Origin: Planctomycetota bacterium | GTDB taxonomy: Bacteria > Planctomycetota > PLA2 | Reading direction: 5' to 3' | DNA: 64,000 bases | Assembly: GCA_021776735.1 (NCBI GenBank) | Contig: JAJFFH010000040.1 | Location: 186,001 to 250,000, forward strand | Shown here: positions 33,924 through 41,787 of the stretch, piece by piece | Layout of the letters: each line of letters begins with the position of its first letter | How positions within the stretch are numbered: position 1 is the stretch's first letter | Notes under the pieces: generated by a model | What the model saw: the letters and a program-made list of their open reading frames with translations, nothing else | The model's database searches: none | Told to the model about the DNA's origin: nothing | Made by a program: the position numbers and the translations under genes

Positions 33924-35006
33924 CTACGCTGCGGCCGGCGGGGTCGGCGTCGGTTCTTCCGCCGGCCCCCGCCCCCCCCCGAACTCTCTCCGGAACAGCC
34001 GCGTCGTAACGATCAAAAACGCCACGACGACCGGTCCGAGGATGATGCCGGCGAAGCCGAACATCGCGATGCCGCCCAGCGTTCCGAAAAACAAGAGCAG
34101 CGGATGCGCTTCCATGTGCTGGCCGACGAGCATCGGGCGCAGGAAGTTGTCCGCCATGCCGATCACGAGTACGCCGTAGCCCGCGAGCACCACGCCGCGC
34201 GCAACGTCGCCTTCCAGCGCGATCAGCGCGGCCATCGGCGCCCACACCAGGGCCGTGCCGACGACCGGGATGAGGCTTGCGAGCGCGATGAGCGACGCCC
34301 ACACGATCGCGCTGGGGATGTTGAGGATGAACAGGATGATCCATCCGAGCATGCCCTGCGCGAGTGCTGTCACGAGACCGCCGCGGATCGCCGCGACGAT
34401 GGCGCCCTGGATGTCGCGAAAGATCATATCGCGGTCCTCGTCGGACACGGGGACGAGTTCGCGGAGGAGCCGCACGGCGGTCGGGCCGTCCCGATAGAAA
34501 TAAAACAGCGAGAAGGTGACGAACGCGAGTCCCATCAGCAAGCGCAGCAGGAACCCGAACGCATCGGTAACAAGGCCCATCATCGGCTTGGCCAACGAGA
34601 TCGCCTTTTCCTGGATCCACGCCAGCGTGTCGCCCTCGTCGCCCCCGCCCCACGACAAGAACGCCTGTACCCATTCGTGCTTGAGCACGTTTTCAAAACG
34701 CAGCTTGAGCGCGTCGGGACGGAGTTCCTCGACGAGTGCACCGAAGTCCTCGAGGAAATGGAGCGCGAGCGCACCGAACGGGGCGATGATGACCGCGAGC
34801 ATGCCCAGCGTCATCAGCGCGGCGGCGAGGTTGCGGCGACCCTTCAGCAGTTTGACGAGTCTCTGGTAGGGTCGGTAGGAGACGACCGCCAGCGCCGTCG
34901 CCCACAAGACGGCGAGCAGAAACGGTCGGAAGAGGGCGAAGGTCAGGACGACGAGTCCGACCACCACCACCGCCAGCAAGATGGCGGTGAATACTTTGCG
35001 ATCCAT
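33924..35006 (-). CDS. AI-2E family transporter (TqsA/PerM-like permease)
   Basis: 360 aa with about eight membrane helices. Family features: a helical pair at the N-terminus (VFTAILLAVVVVGLVVLTFAL and LLAVLWATALAVVSY), a long soluble loop, LPVVGTALVWAP-like LIPVVGTALVWAP, and near the end LLLFFGTLGGIAMFGFAGIILGPVVVAF. The substrate cannot be inferred; relatives include AI-2 exporter TqsA and Na+/H+ antiporters. A G-run lies in the C-terminal coding region. The start is 7 nt from the TIR-bounded element. Confidence 0.9.
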   Translation of the reverse strand: MDRKVFTAILLAVVVVGLVVLTFALFRPFLLAVLWATALAVVSYRPYQRLVKLLKGRRNLAAALMTLGMLAVIIAPFGALALHFLEDFGALVEELRPDALKLRFENVLKHEWVQAFLSWGGGDEGDTLAWIQEKAISLAKPMMGLVTDAFGFLLRLLMGLAFVTFSLFYFYRDGPTAVRLLRELVPVSDEDRDMIFRDIQGAIVAAIRGGLVTALAQGMLGWIILFILNIPSAIVWASLIALASLIPVVGTALVWAPMAALIALEGDVARGVVLAGYGVLVIGMADNFLRPMLVGQHMEAHPLLLFFGTLGGIAMFGFAGIILGPVVVAFLIVTTRLFRREFGGGRGPAEEPTPTPPAAA

Positions 35007-35012
35007 GAGCCC

Positions 35013-35219
35013 GCATTATTCACGACCACGCGTGTTCTGGCCGGTCCAGATCGCCGATCTCAGACTGCGGAGTCACGGGTCTCTTCTCCTCGACGGCTCC
35101 TCCGAGCCGCCTTTGTCGTCGTTCCTCGACCTCGACGACCTGTCCTCACCCAGAACGAACGGCCGGAAGGCTTGAGCGGCACCGGTGCCGTCCAAAAGCA
35201 ACGTGGCCACGAATAATGC
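35013..35219. mobile_element. MITE-like/structured intergenic element, copy 1
   Basis: A 207-nt element bounded by imperfect terminal inverted repeats (GCATTATTCACGACCACG at the left, GCATTATTCGTGGCCACG reading inward from the right). A second copy, in the opposite orientation, lies at 61616-61839. Conserved internal hairpins: GGCTC-CTCC-GAGCC, GTCGTCG with CGACGAC, and the palindrome GGCACCGGTGCC. No open frame is shared with a known protein. It fills nearly the whole gap between the AI-2E and ogt genes, and the ogt start codon lies inside its right end. Confidence 0.75.
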
Positions 35220-35707
35220 AGACTAGATCCTATCGTGCCACGACCCCGCTGCGTTACGACGCGATCGAAACCGCCGGCGGGCCCGTGACGTTCGCGACGG
35301 ACGGCGAGGCCATCCGCGAAATCCGGCTGGGGCGACGCCTCCGTGATCGCGGACGCAAGACGCCGCTCGACCGCGAGACGGCACGCCAACTCCGCGACTA
35401 CTTCCACGGAGCGCGGACGACGTTCGACCTCCCGATCCGCTTCGCGGGCACACGGTTCGAAGAAGACGTCTGGCACGCGGTCCACGCGATCCCGTTCGGC
35501 GACACTTTCTCGTACAGCGAAATCGCGGCGACCGTCGGCCGCCCGCGCGCCGCCCGCGCCGTGGGCAACGCGGTGGGGGCCAACCCGCTCCCGCTATTCG
35601 TGCCGTGCCACCGCGTGCTCGCGATGAACGGCCGGCTCGGCGGCTTCGGCTGCGGCCTCGACTGGAAGCGCTTTCTGCTCCGCCTCGAAGGCGTGGCCTG
35701 GAAGTAG
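35216..35707 (+). CDS. ogt: Methylated-DNA-protein-cysteine methyltransferase
   Basis: 163 aa suicide DNA repair enzyme that takes the alkyl group from O6-alkylguanine. The acceptor Cys is in PCHRVL near residue 130. The helix-turn-helix GDTFSYSEIAATVGRPRAARAVGNA, including the arginine finger, is complete. It lacks an Ada-type regulatory domain, so Ogt is the better name. The first ATG lies inside the terminal repeat of the upstream element; the next in-frame start would lose the conserved N-terminus. Confidence 0.93.
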   Translation: MQTRSYRATTPLRYDAIETAGGPVTFATDGEAIREIRLGRRLRDRGRKTPLDRETARQLRDYFHGARTTFDLPIRFAGTRFEEDVWHAVHAIPFGDTFSYSEIAATVGRPRAARAVGNAVGANPLPLFVPCHRVLAMNGRLGGFGCGLDWKRFLLRLEGVAWK

Positions 35708-35720
35708 GTTCGCGGGGCCG

Positions 35721-36533
35721 CTACGCGTCTTGCGAGCCTAGCCAATCCAGCGTCACGCGGTTGAACTCGTCGGCCATCTCGACGCAGGCCAGGTGGCTGG
35801 CATGCGGGCCCTCGAAAAGGTGGTACGTGGCACCTGGAATGCGGCGCGCGACTTCCTCGCCGTACCGCGGCGGAACCTGGATGTCGCACTCGCCGGCGGT
35901 CACGAGCACGGGACAACGAATCTGGTCGAGGCGATCGAGCACGTCGTGCGTCTTGTCCGCGTGAATGTGGCCGATCACGCCGCGCGGGTCGGGCGGCTCG
36001 GCCAAAAACGCCTCCTCCATCGCACGTACGATGTCGGGCTGCGTCTCGAGAAACGTCGGACTCGTAATCCACATCAGGGCGTAGCGGATGAACGCTTTCA
36101 TGTCCACGTGCTTGGCCGGATGCTCGAGGGTCTCGATCATGCGCACAAACCACTCGTCGGAACGGCCCCAGGTACCGTGGAGTTGCGCGGTGCGCACGCG
36201 CGCGGGATGGCGCAGCGCCATCTCCTGTGCCACCGTCGAACCCAGGCTCAACCCGGAAACATGGGCGCTCTCGATCTCGAGCACGTCGAGCAACTGCGCC
36301 GCGTCGTCGGCCATCGCCGCCATCGAGCACGTCTCGGGATCGCTCGGCACGGTCGAATGGCCGACGCCGCGCGAGTCGTACACGATCGTCCGGTAGTGTT
36401 CGGCGTAGGCCGGAACCTGCGCGGACCAAAACCGGAGGTCGGCGCCCGTCCCCATGATCAGGAGCAAGACATCGCCGTTCCCGGCTTCCTCGTAGTTGAG
36501 CGTGAGAGCGTTTTCAAGCGTAACGAGCGGCAC
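35721..36533 (-). CDS. Alpha/beta hydrolase
   Basis: 270 aa. Nucleophile elbow GLSLGS near residue 95, oxyanion region LLIMGTGADLRFW, Asp in TAGECDIQVPP and His in EGPHASHLA complete a Ser-Asp-His triad. The substrate is unknown; it resembles small carboxylic-ester hydrolases or 3-oxoadipate enol-lactonase-like proteins. It converges on ogt. A weak variant of the iterated word lies at the NGDVLLL segment. Confidence 0.9.
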   Translation of the reverse strand: MPLVTLENALTLNYEEAGNGDVLLLIMGTGADLRFWSAQVPAYAEHYRTIVYDSRGVGHSTVPSDPETCSMAAMADDAAQLLDVLEIESAHVSGLSLGSTVAQEMALRHPARVRTAQLHGTWGRSDEWFVRMIETLEHPAKHVDMKAFIRYALMWITSPTFLETQPDIVRAMEEAFLAEPPDPRGVIGHIHADKTHDVLDRLDQIRCPVLVTAGECDIQVPPRYGEEVARRIPGATYHLFEGPHASHLACVEMADEFNRVTLDWLGSQDA

Positions 36534-36674
36534 GCGAAGAGCTTACCGGCTCTCCGACAAATGCGACGAGCAATGCCCTGGTCGGCTGCGTCCCCGACCG
36601 GGTGCTCCTGCTCGAGAAATGTGTCCGGCCTTGACGCCGCGATCCGCCCGGTGACTCCAGCCCGGACAGATTTC

Positions 36675-37601
36675 CTAGTCCAGCCGGGCCCAGAAGTCGG
36701 CCCAGGGGAATTTCGGTCCCGGACACAGGGTCGGCTTGATGTTGCGGTGCGGCAGGATGCGCGCTTCCGATTTCGGAATGCCGTACTCGGCGCGCAGCGT
36801 GTTGACCAGTCGCGTCAGCGCGTCCATCTGCCGGCGGGACGGTCGCGCGCCGGTGAAATCGCCCACAAGACAGACCCCGATGCCGCGCTCGTTGTACTTG
36901 TTGTCGCCCCGGCCCTGGCGGCGCCGCGCGTGCGCGCCGTGAGTCTGCCGGCGCCAGCGATACCCGACCTCGATCTCGCCGTCGCGCGTCACGCTGCCGT
37001 TGCCGATCACGAAGTGATAGCCGAGACCGTCGTAGCCGCGCTTGCGATGCTGGCGGTGGATGATCGCGGCCGACCCGTGCGAGGACGCCATGTGGTGGAT
37101 CACGATGTAGCGCCACGACCGCGGGCGGACGCCACTGTTGGGACGCCACGCAGCCGGCAAGCGGGCAGACGAGCGCGGACGGATCGTGAGAGAGGGAGGG
37201 CGAGGGACGGTACGCACCGATTCGCTTTCCGCGGCCGCCCGCGTGACGCGGGCCCGGCCCAGGAGTTGGCGGACGCGGTCGGCATCACCGCGCGTAATCA
37301 CATACTCTTCGCCGCGGCGCACGCACGGATAGCCCAGGGCGTACGAATGACCGTTCACCAGCACCCGTGTGCTGTCGCGCACCAGCATCACATGGTCCGG
37401 CGGCGCGGAAAGTTCGATGTAGCCGGGCGCGTCGCCGCGGTACGCCAGATCGAGGTCGTCGGCCAGCCGGGGCAACGTCACGAACCGTCGCCCGGGCAGG
37501 TGCGCGTCGATCTCGCCGGTGCCGCCGCCGCCCGGGGCCGGGATACGCGCAGATTGACACCCCAAGAGCGTCAGCAGACAAAAAACGAGGCTCCCCCGCA
37601 T
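36675..37601 (-). CDS. N-acetylmuramoyl-L-alanine amidase, lipoprotein
   Basis: 308 aa. The start is chosen at the lipoprotein signal MRGSLVFCLLTLLGCQS. The C-terminal amidase-2/PGRP domain starts at YIVIHHMASSHGSAAIIH (zinc His), with GLGYHFVIGNG and, near the end, LPHRNIKPTLCPG with the second His and the Cys. It would cleave the amide between MurNAc and the peptide stem in the periplasm. The N-terminal 130 residues, with RRGEEYVITRGDADRVRQLL, are not recognised. 141 nt upstream-downstream spacers show no further gene. Confidence 0.9.
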   Translation of the reverse strand: MRGSLVFCLLTLLGCQSARIPAPGGGGTGEIDAHLPGRRFVTLPRLADDLDLAYRGDAPGYIELSAPPDHVMLVRDSTRVLVNGHSYALGYPCVRRGEEYVITRGDADRVRQLLGRARVTRAAAESESVRTVPRPPSLTIRPRSSARLPAAWRPNSGVRPRSWRYIVIHHMASSHGSAAIIHRQHRKRGYDGLGYHFVIGNGSVTRDGEIEVGYRWRRQTHGAHARRRQGRGDNKYNERGIGVCLVGDFTGARPSRRQMDALTRLVNTLRAEYGIPKSEARILPHRNIKPTLCPGPKFPWADFWARLD

Positions 37602-37709
37602 CAAACAAGACCTCCGCGCGGCACGCACTACGGCAGTATCTAGGTACATAAACCGTAATGCCCCCCTAGATCGGGTGCAAGGCCAAAACCCGCCAGCGCA
37701 AAAGCCGCC

Positions 37710-38081
37710 CTAGGCGAACATGATCGCGCCGACGAGAGCAGCGGTGTAGACGAGCGTCACGGCGCCCAGCAGAACCCGGGCAAACATCGCCGTCAGTTCC
37801 CCCCAGTAGTGGGATCGGCGCGCCCCGAACTGGGCCCTGACTTCGCGGGTCATGACCGGCATGCAGACCGCAAAGAACCAGGACAGCACGCTCATCAGGG
37901 CGAGCGCCCCGGCAATGTCGCCCGCCAGGCGCCCGGCGACCACAAGCCCGATCGCCACGACGTGGTCGAGCGCCGTCACGGCAAGCGTCATCCGCAACAG
38001 GCGATTGCTGCGGACGTAATCGACCGACTGCTCGACGAGGGAGCGCTGGTCCGACGGATCCTCAAGCGGTAGATGGGGCAT
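37710..38081 (-). CDS. Small membrane protein, unidentified
   Basis: 123 aa with three membrane segments (LAVTALDHVVAIGLVVAGRLAG; ALALMSVLSWFFAVCMPVM; MFARVLLGAVTLVYTAALVGAIMF). No motif of a known family. A one-mismatch copy of the iterated word lies at 37784-37797 (frame ELTAMF). The upstream gap (38082-38205) holds three imperfect 16-nt tandem units ending in GGCC and the hairpin of the response-regulator gene. Confidence 0.6.
   Translation of the reverse strand: MPHLPLEDPSDQRSLVEQSVDYVRSNRLLRMTLAVTALDHVVAIGLVVAGRLAGDIAGALALMSVLSWFFAVCMPVMTREVRAQFGARRSHYWGELTAMFARVLLGAVTLVYTAALVGAIMFA
37784..37797 (-). repeat. Iterated word, one-mismatch copy
   Basis: ACTGACGGCGATGT on the minus strand, followed by TTGC, inside the small membrane protein gene. 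Confidence 0.55.
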
Positions 38082-38161
38082 CGGTGAACCCGTGAAGCTA
38101 ATCGACAGTTAGGCCGATCAACTGTGAGGCCGATCGACATGGGGCCGCGCACCCCCATGAT

Positions 38162-38184
38162 AACCCCGGTCGGCCACCGGGGTT
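38162..38184 (-). terminator. Hairpin after the response regulator gene
   Basis: AACCCCGGT and ACCGGGGTT form a perfect 9-bp stem with a 5-nt loop, 22 nt after the stop. It lacks a clear T run, so it may be a weak terminator or an RNA-stabilising hairpin. Confidence 0.55.
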
Positions 38185-38205
38185 CGCCCGGAGCCGAAAG
38201 TTCCG

Positions 38206-38898
38206 CTACTCCGCGAACTTGTAGCCGACCCCGCGGATGGTCAGGATCCGGCGGGGATCGGCGGGGTCGTCCTCGATTTTTTGGCGCAGTTTGTTGACGA
38301 AGTTGTCGATCGTGCGCGCCGTGCCCTCGTAGTCGAATCCCCAGACCTTGTTGAGAATCTGGTCGCGACTCAGCACCCGGCCACGGTTCGCAAGGAGGTA
38401 ACGCAGCAGACGGAACTCGCGGTTGGAGACTTCCTGCGGCTTGCCGCCGACGAAAAGCTGCTGGCCGGGGATGTCCACACGAACGCGCCCGAACTCATAG
38501 ACATCCTGAGCGTCTTCCGACACGCGGGAGCGGCGCAGGGCCGCCTTGATGCGCGCCATCAGCTCGCGGGTCGAAAACGGTTTGGTGACGTAGTCGTCCG
38601 CGCCCAGGTCGAGCCCCATCACCTTGTCCATCTCCTGGCCCTTTGCGCTCAGGATCACGATCGGCAAGGTCTGGTCGTGTTTCCGAATCGTGCGGCAGAT
38701 CTCGAACCCGTTCACCCGGGGCAGCATCAGGTCGAGCACGACGAGGTCGGGCTTTTCCTCAAACACCATCTCCAGGCCGCGGTCGCCGTCGGCGGCATCG
38801 ACGACCTGAAATCCCTCGAACCCAAGACTCTTCCGCAGCCCCAGTCGAATCGCGGGATCGTCCTCGATCACCAGAATCTTTGCCTGCGTATCACTCAT
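38206..38898 (-). CDS. OmpR/PhoB-type response regulator
   Basis: 230 aa. Receiver domain: acidic pair in VIEDDPAIR, phospho-acceptor Asp in DLVVLDLMLPR, Lys in SAKGQEMDK. The C-terminal winged helix begins near EFGRVRVDIPG and contains VSNREFRLLRYLLANRGRVLSR and TARTIDNFVNKLRQKIEDDP. It follows its probable sensor kinase gene after 34 nt on the same strand. No Pho-specific residue was checked, so the regulon is open. Confidence 0.95.
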   Translation of the reverse strand: MSDTQAKILVIEDDPAIRLGLRKSLGFEGFQVVDAADGDRGLEMVFEEKPDLVVLDLMLPRVNGFEICRTIRKHDQTLPIVILSAKGQEMDKVMGLDLGADDYVTKPFSTRELMARIKAALRRSRVSEDAQDVYEFGRVRVDIPGQQLFVGGKPQEVSNREFRLLRYLLANRGRVLSRDQILNKVWGFDYEGTARTIDNFVNKLRQKIEDDPADPRRILTIRGVGYKFAE

Positions 38899-38932
38899 CC
38901 GCTCTTCTCCGTAGATCTCTACTCGGGGATCT

Positions 38933-40855
38933 CTACTTGGGGGATTCCTGCTTCTGGGACGCCTGCTCCGTGGACGCTTGTTTCGCTTGCCCCTTGCGCG
39001 CCGCCCCGGGCAGCACGACCGAAAAGCGGCTCCCGCCCCCCGGCGCGTCGTCCACCACGATACGGCCTCCGTGCGCCCGCACGATACTGCGCACGATCGT
39101 CAAGCCGAGACCGGTGCCCTCGACGGTACGCGTCAACAGGTCGTCCGCTCGATAGAACTGGTCAAAGATCCGCCGCCGCTCGCGGGGCGGGATGCCCGGA
39201 CCGTTGTCGGTCACGACCAGCAGCACGCGACCGGCCTGCGGTCCGAGCGTCAGCGTGATCCGCCGATCGTGCGGCGGGCTGTACTTGTAGGCGTTCGACA
39301 ACAGATTCGCGACGACCTCGCGCATCCCGTCGACGTCGAACGTGGTCTCGCGGAGGTTGACGGCGACCTGCACGACCAGCCGCTCGCGCGGAAGCGAAAC
39401 CGCGCGGCGAAAACGCTCGGCCTCGCGCGTGACCAGTGGCCCCAGCGAACCACGCACCCAGTTGAACGCGCGCTGGCGCGCCTCGAGCCGGCCAAAGTCG
39501 AGGACCTGTTGAATCAACTGTCCCAACCGGCCGGTCTCCGTGTGGATGACCTCGAGGCACTCCTGCTGCTCGGCCTGGTCTTTCACGTTGCCGGACATGA
39601 GCATGTCGCAAAACATCCGGATCGACGTGAGCGGGGTCTTCAGCGCATGCGAGACGTTGCTGACGAAACCGGACTTGAGCTTGGCGAGTTTCATCTGGCG
39701 CCGAACGACCCGCGAGGTAAACAACGCGCCGGCGAGGATGCCCAGCACCGAGAACCCGATGATCCACCAGTAGAAACGCTCGCCCCGATCGGCCGCCCGC
39801 GCACGAACCGCCTCGCCCGTGATCCGCGCCTCCGCGCGCCAACCGGCCATGTCCTCCAGCGCCACCCCCGGCGTGTCCGAAACCGCCGACGCCACGCGAC
39901 CCGGCTCGAGGCGCAGCACCGGTGAAATCCCCGGAGGCGCCTGGTCGTCGCTCTCCCGCACGATCCCGTCGAGAAAGCCGCGCAAGCCGGCGGCGTCCAC
40001 CGCAAGCACCTGCCACCCGCCCTGCTCGCCGACCCGCCGCACGAAAAACCCGGGCTTTAGAACGGCGTCCTGGCCGGCGTCGCTGCGCGGACGCTCCCGC
40101 ACGAGACGATCGAGAATGCGCGCCCGCCGCTCCTGGGCCGCCGCGGCCGCCGCAAACGCCTCCCGTTTTTGCCCCCACGCGTCGATGCGTGCGAGCAGAC
40201 GGCGCGCGCTCGGCCCGTCGCGACCGGCCAGCCGATCCGCTACCCGATTCAGGACCGCAATCCAGCGCGCCTTGAGCAGCGCCGCCGCATCCACGGTCCC
40301 CTCGCCTCCACCACCCAGCCAGGCGGAGCTCGCCAGCAGCAGCCCGAGGGGGTCGTCCAGGGAGTCGCGCGCGAAAGGATAGGCGAGGCCCAGATCGAGA
40401 TCCGCCGTGAGCTTGGAGGCCGCGTCGAGCCGGGCGTTTTGAAAACGGTCCGCAAGCTTCGCCACGGCCGATTGCGCGGCCGCATCCCGCACACGCGCGA
40501 CGGCCTTCGGTAGCCAGAGAGGGAGCCCGCCGGGATCGAGCACGCTGCCGTCGGGAAGAACCGAGAAGGCGTGGGTAAAGGGGGGGGCGGGGGCGACGCC
40601 GTTCTCGAGCGCGTCGCGCAGTGCCTCGTCGGCGTGGAGCCACAGCCGCAGCCGGCAACGGTCCGCCACCGCCACGCGCAGGTACCGCTGCGCCGACTGC
40701 CGAAGTTGCGCCTCGGCCTGTCGCCGCTCGCCGCGAATCGCGCCGAGCCCGAAGACCGACAGCAAGATCGCCTGGAACAACGCCAAGAAAACCACGAGTA
40801 CGACAATGCGAGTCTCGGTGGGAATACGGCGCAGCCAGTACACGAATTGGACCAT
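38933..40855 (-). CDS. Sensor histidine kinase
   Basis: 640 aa. A membrane segment near the N-terminus (IVVLVVFLALFQAILLSVFGL) and another near residue 365 bracket a sensor region of roughly 330 residues with no domain I recognise. HisKA reads VSHALKTPLTSIR with the phospho-accepting His. ATPase boxes are N (VVANLLSNAYKYSP), G1 (VTDNGPGIPP) and G2 (GTGLGLTIVRSIV), so it should be active, unlike the kinase at 30076. A GTG 7 codons upstream (40876) is an alternative start. It forms an operon with the response regulator. Confidence 0.92.
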   Translation of the reverse strand: MVQFVYWLRRIPTETRIVVLVVFLALFQAILLSVFGLGAIRGERRQAEAQLRQSAQRYLRVAVADRCRLRLWLHADEALRDALENGVAPAPPFTHAFSVLPDGSVLDPGGLPLWLPKAVARVRDAAAQSAVAKLADRFQNARLDAASKLTADLDLGLAYPFARDSLDDPLGLLLASSAWLGGGGEGTVDAAALLKARWIAVLNRVADRLAGRDGPSARRLLARIDAWGQKREAFAAAAAAQERRARILDRLVRERPRSDAGQDAVLKPGFFVRRVGEQGGWQVLAVDAAGLRGFLDGIVRESDDQAPPGISPVLRLEPGRVASAVSDTPGVALEDMAGWRAEARITGEAVRARAADRGERFYWWIIGFSVLGILAGALFTSRVVRRQMKLAKLKSGFVSNVSHALKTPLTSIRMFCDMLMSGNVKDQAEQQECLEVIHTETGRLGQLIQQVLDFGRLEARQRAFNWVRGSLGPLVTREAERFRRAVSLPRERLVVQVAVNLRETTFDVDGMREVVANLLSNAYKYSPPHDRRITLTLGPQAGRVLLVVTDNGPGIPPRERRRIFDQFYRADDLLTRTVEGTGLGLTIVRSIVRAHGGRIVVDDAPGGGSRFSVVLPGAARKGQAKQASTEQASQKQESPK

Positions 40856-41050
40856 TCTAGAGCCGGAAGCGGTCACCCGTGCGTCATGGGACCGCTTCGG
40901 CCCCCGCCCCCCCTAGAGGACACGCATGGCGGCTCCGGTGGAGTGAGGTCGGATCGACGGTCTGAGCGCTTCACTCGGTGCCAGACTTCGGTGCCACGCT
41001 GTTGGAGCGCGCGGCTCCCCTGCGGGTACGCAAGTGTCGGGACACGCCGG

Positions 41051-41554
41051 TCAGTAGTCGAGGGCGTCGTCCTTCTTCAGATACTTGGCCAGGGTATCGA
41101 CCTCGCCGTCGTCGCCCATCAGACCGATGGCCAGCTCGCGGGAGAGGCCGGCGCGGTGGAGACGATCGCGGAGCTCGTCGCGCTTCGAGCGGTAGACGCG
41201 CATCGTGAAGACGTCGTCCGACGCGTTCCACGCCCAGAGGCAGACTCCGATGATCGTGATGTAGACCTTCCAGCCCGCGAAGTCAGGGGCGTAGACGTCG
41301 AGCGCAAAGCAGCCGCCCAGCGTGATCGCGATCCAGAGCACCATGTAGCCGCAGCCGGTGGCGCTGTCGAGCTGTGACGTGAGGGTCGCGCAATACCCGT
41401 AGAATTCGGCGTCGTGGGCCGCGAGCGACGAACTCTCGCTCGGGTCGTGCTCGGCCACGGCGATGCGATCACCCGAGCGCGAGACGACCAGGCGGTCGCC
41501 GTCTTCCAAGAGGTCGCGCAGCGCCGCCTCGATCTGCTGGTTGCGCTCGTTCAC
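41051..41554 (-). CDS. Unidentified protein with two membrane segments
   Basis: 167 aa from a GTG start. A soluble N-terminal 60 residues (INEALRDLLEDGDRLVV-like, acidic) precede two membrane helices (GYMVLWIAITLGGCFALDVY and WKVYITIIGVCLWAWN), then a charged helical tail (RVYRSKRDELRDRLHRAGLS). Not recognised. The 174-nt gap before it shows no feature apart from a C-run. Confidence 0.55.
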   Translation of the reverse strand: MNERNQQIEAALRDLLEDGDRLVVSRSGDRIAVAEHDPSESSSLAAHDAEFYGYCATLTSQLDSATGCGYMVLWIAITLGGCFALDVYAPDFAGWKVYITIIGVCLWAWNASDDVFTMRVYRSKRDELRDRLHRAGLSRELAIGLMGDDGEVDTLAKYLKKDDALDY

Positions 41555-41654
41555 GCCGGAGATGGTAGCAGGCGGGACTCGAGCGGGCGCTCCAGACCGA
41601 CCGGGGAACCGGCTTCCCGTTCGTGCAGGTCACGGCGGAACTCCACGATGGCAA

Positions 41655-41762
41655 GGCGCAGATGATCGGCTCGAGCAGCGTCACGCCGACCTTGTCGACC
41701 GCTTCCTTGAGGGCGATGCGACCGGCCTCGGAGAATGCCAATTCCGAACGAGTCAACGGCCA
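41655..41762 (-). pseudogene. Probable remnant of an elongation factor G domain IV
   Basis: On the minus strand one frame reads SELAFSEAGRIALKEAVDKV and continues GVTLLEPI, which by eye matches the EF-G block that follows VDSSE (AFKIAG...AL.EA...LLEPI). The preceding VDS is in another frame, and after LLEPI the similarity stops. It has no start and is about 35 codons long, so it is a decayed fragment. Assignment is by memory of the family only. Confidence 0.4.
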
Positions 41763-41787
41763 TCGCGCTCGACTATACTTGCCTAGG

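Noticed and set aside
36469-36482. Match to part of the iterated word in the alpha/beta hydrolase gene
   Set aside because: Only the GGCGATGTCTTG half agrees; too degenerate to count.
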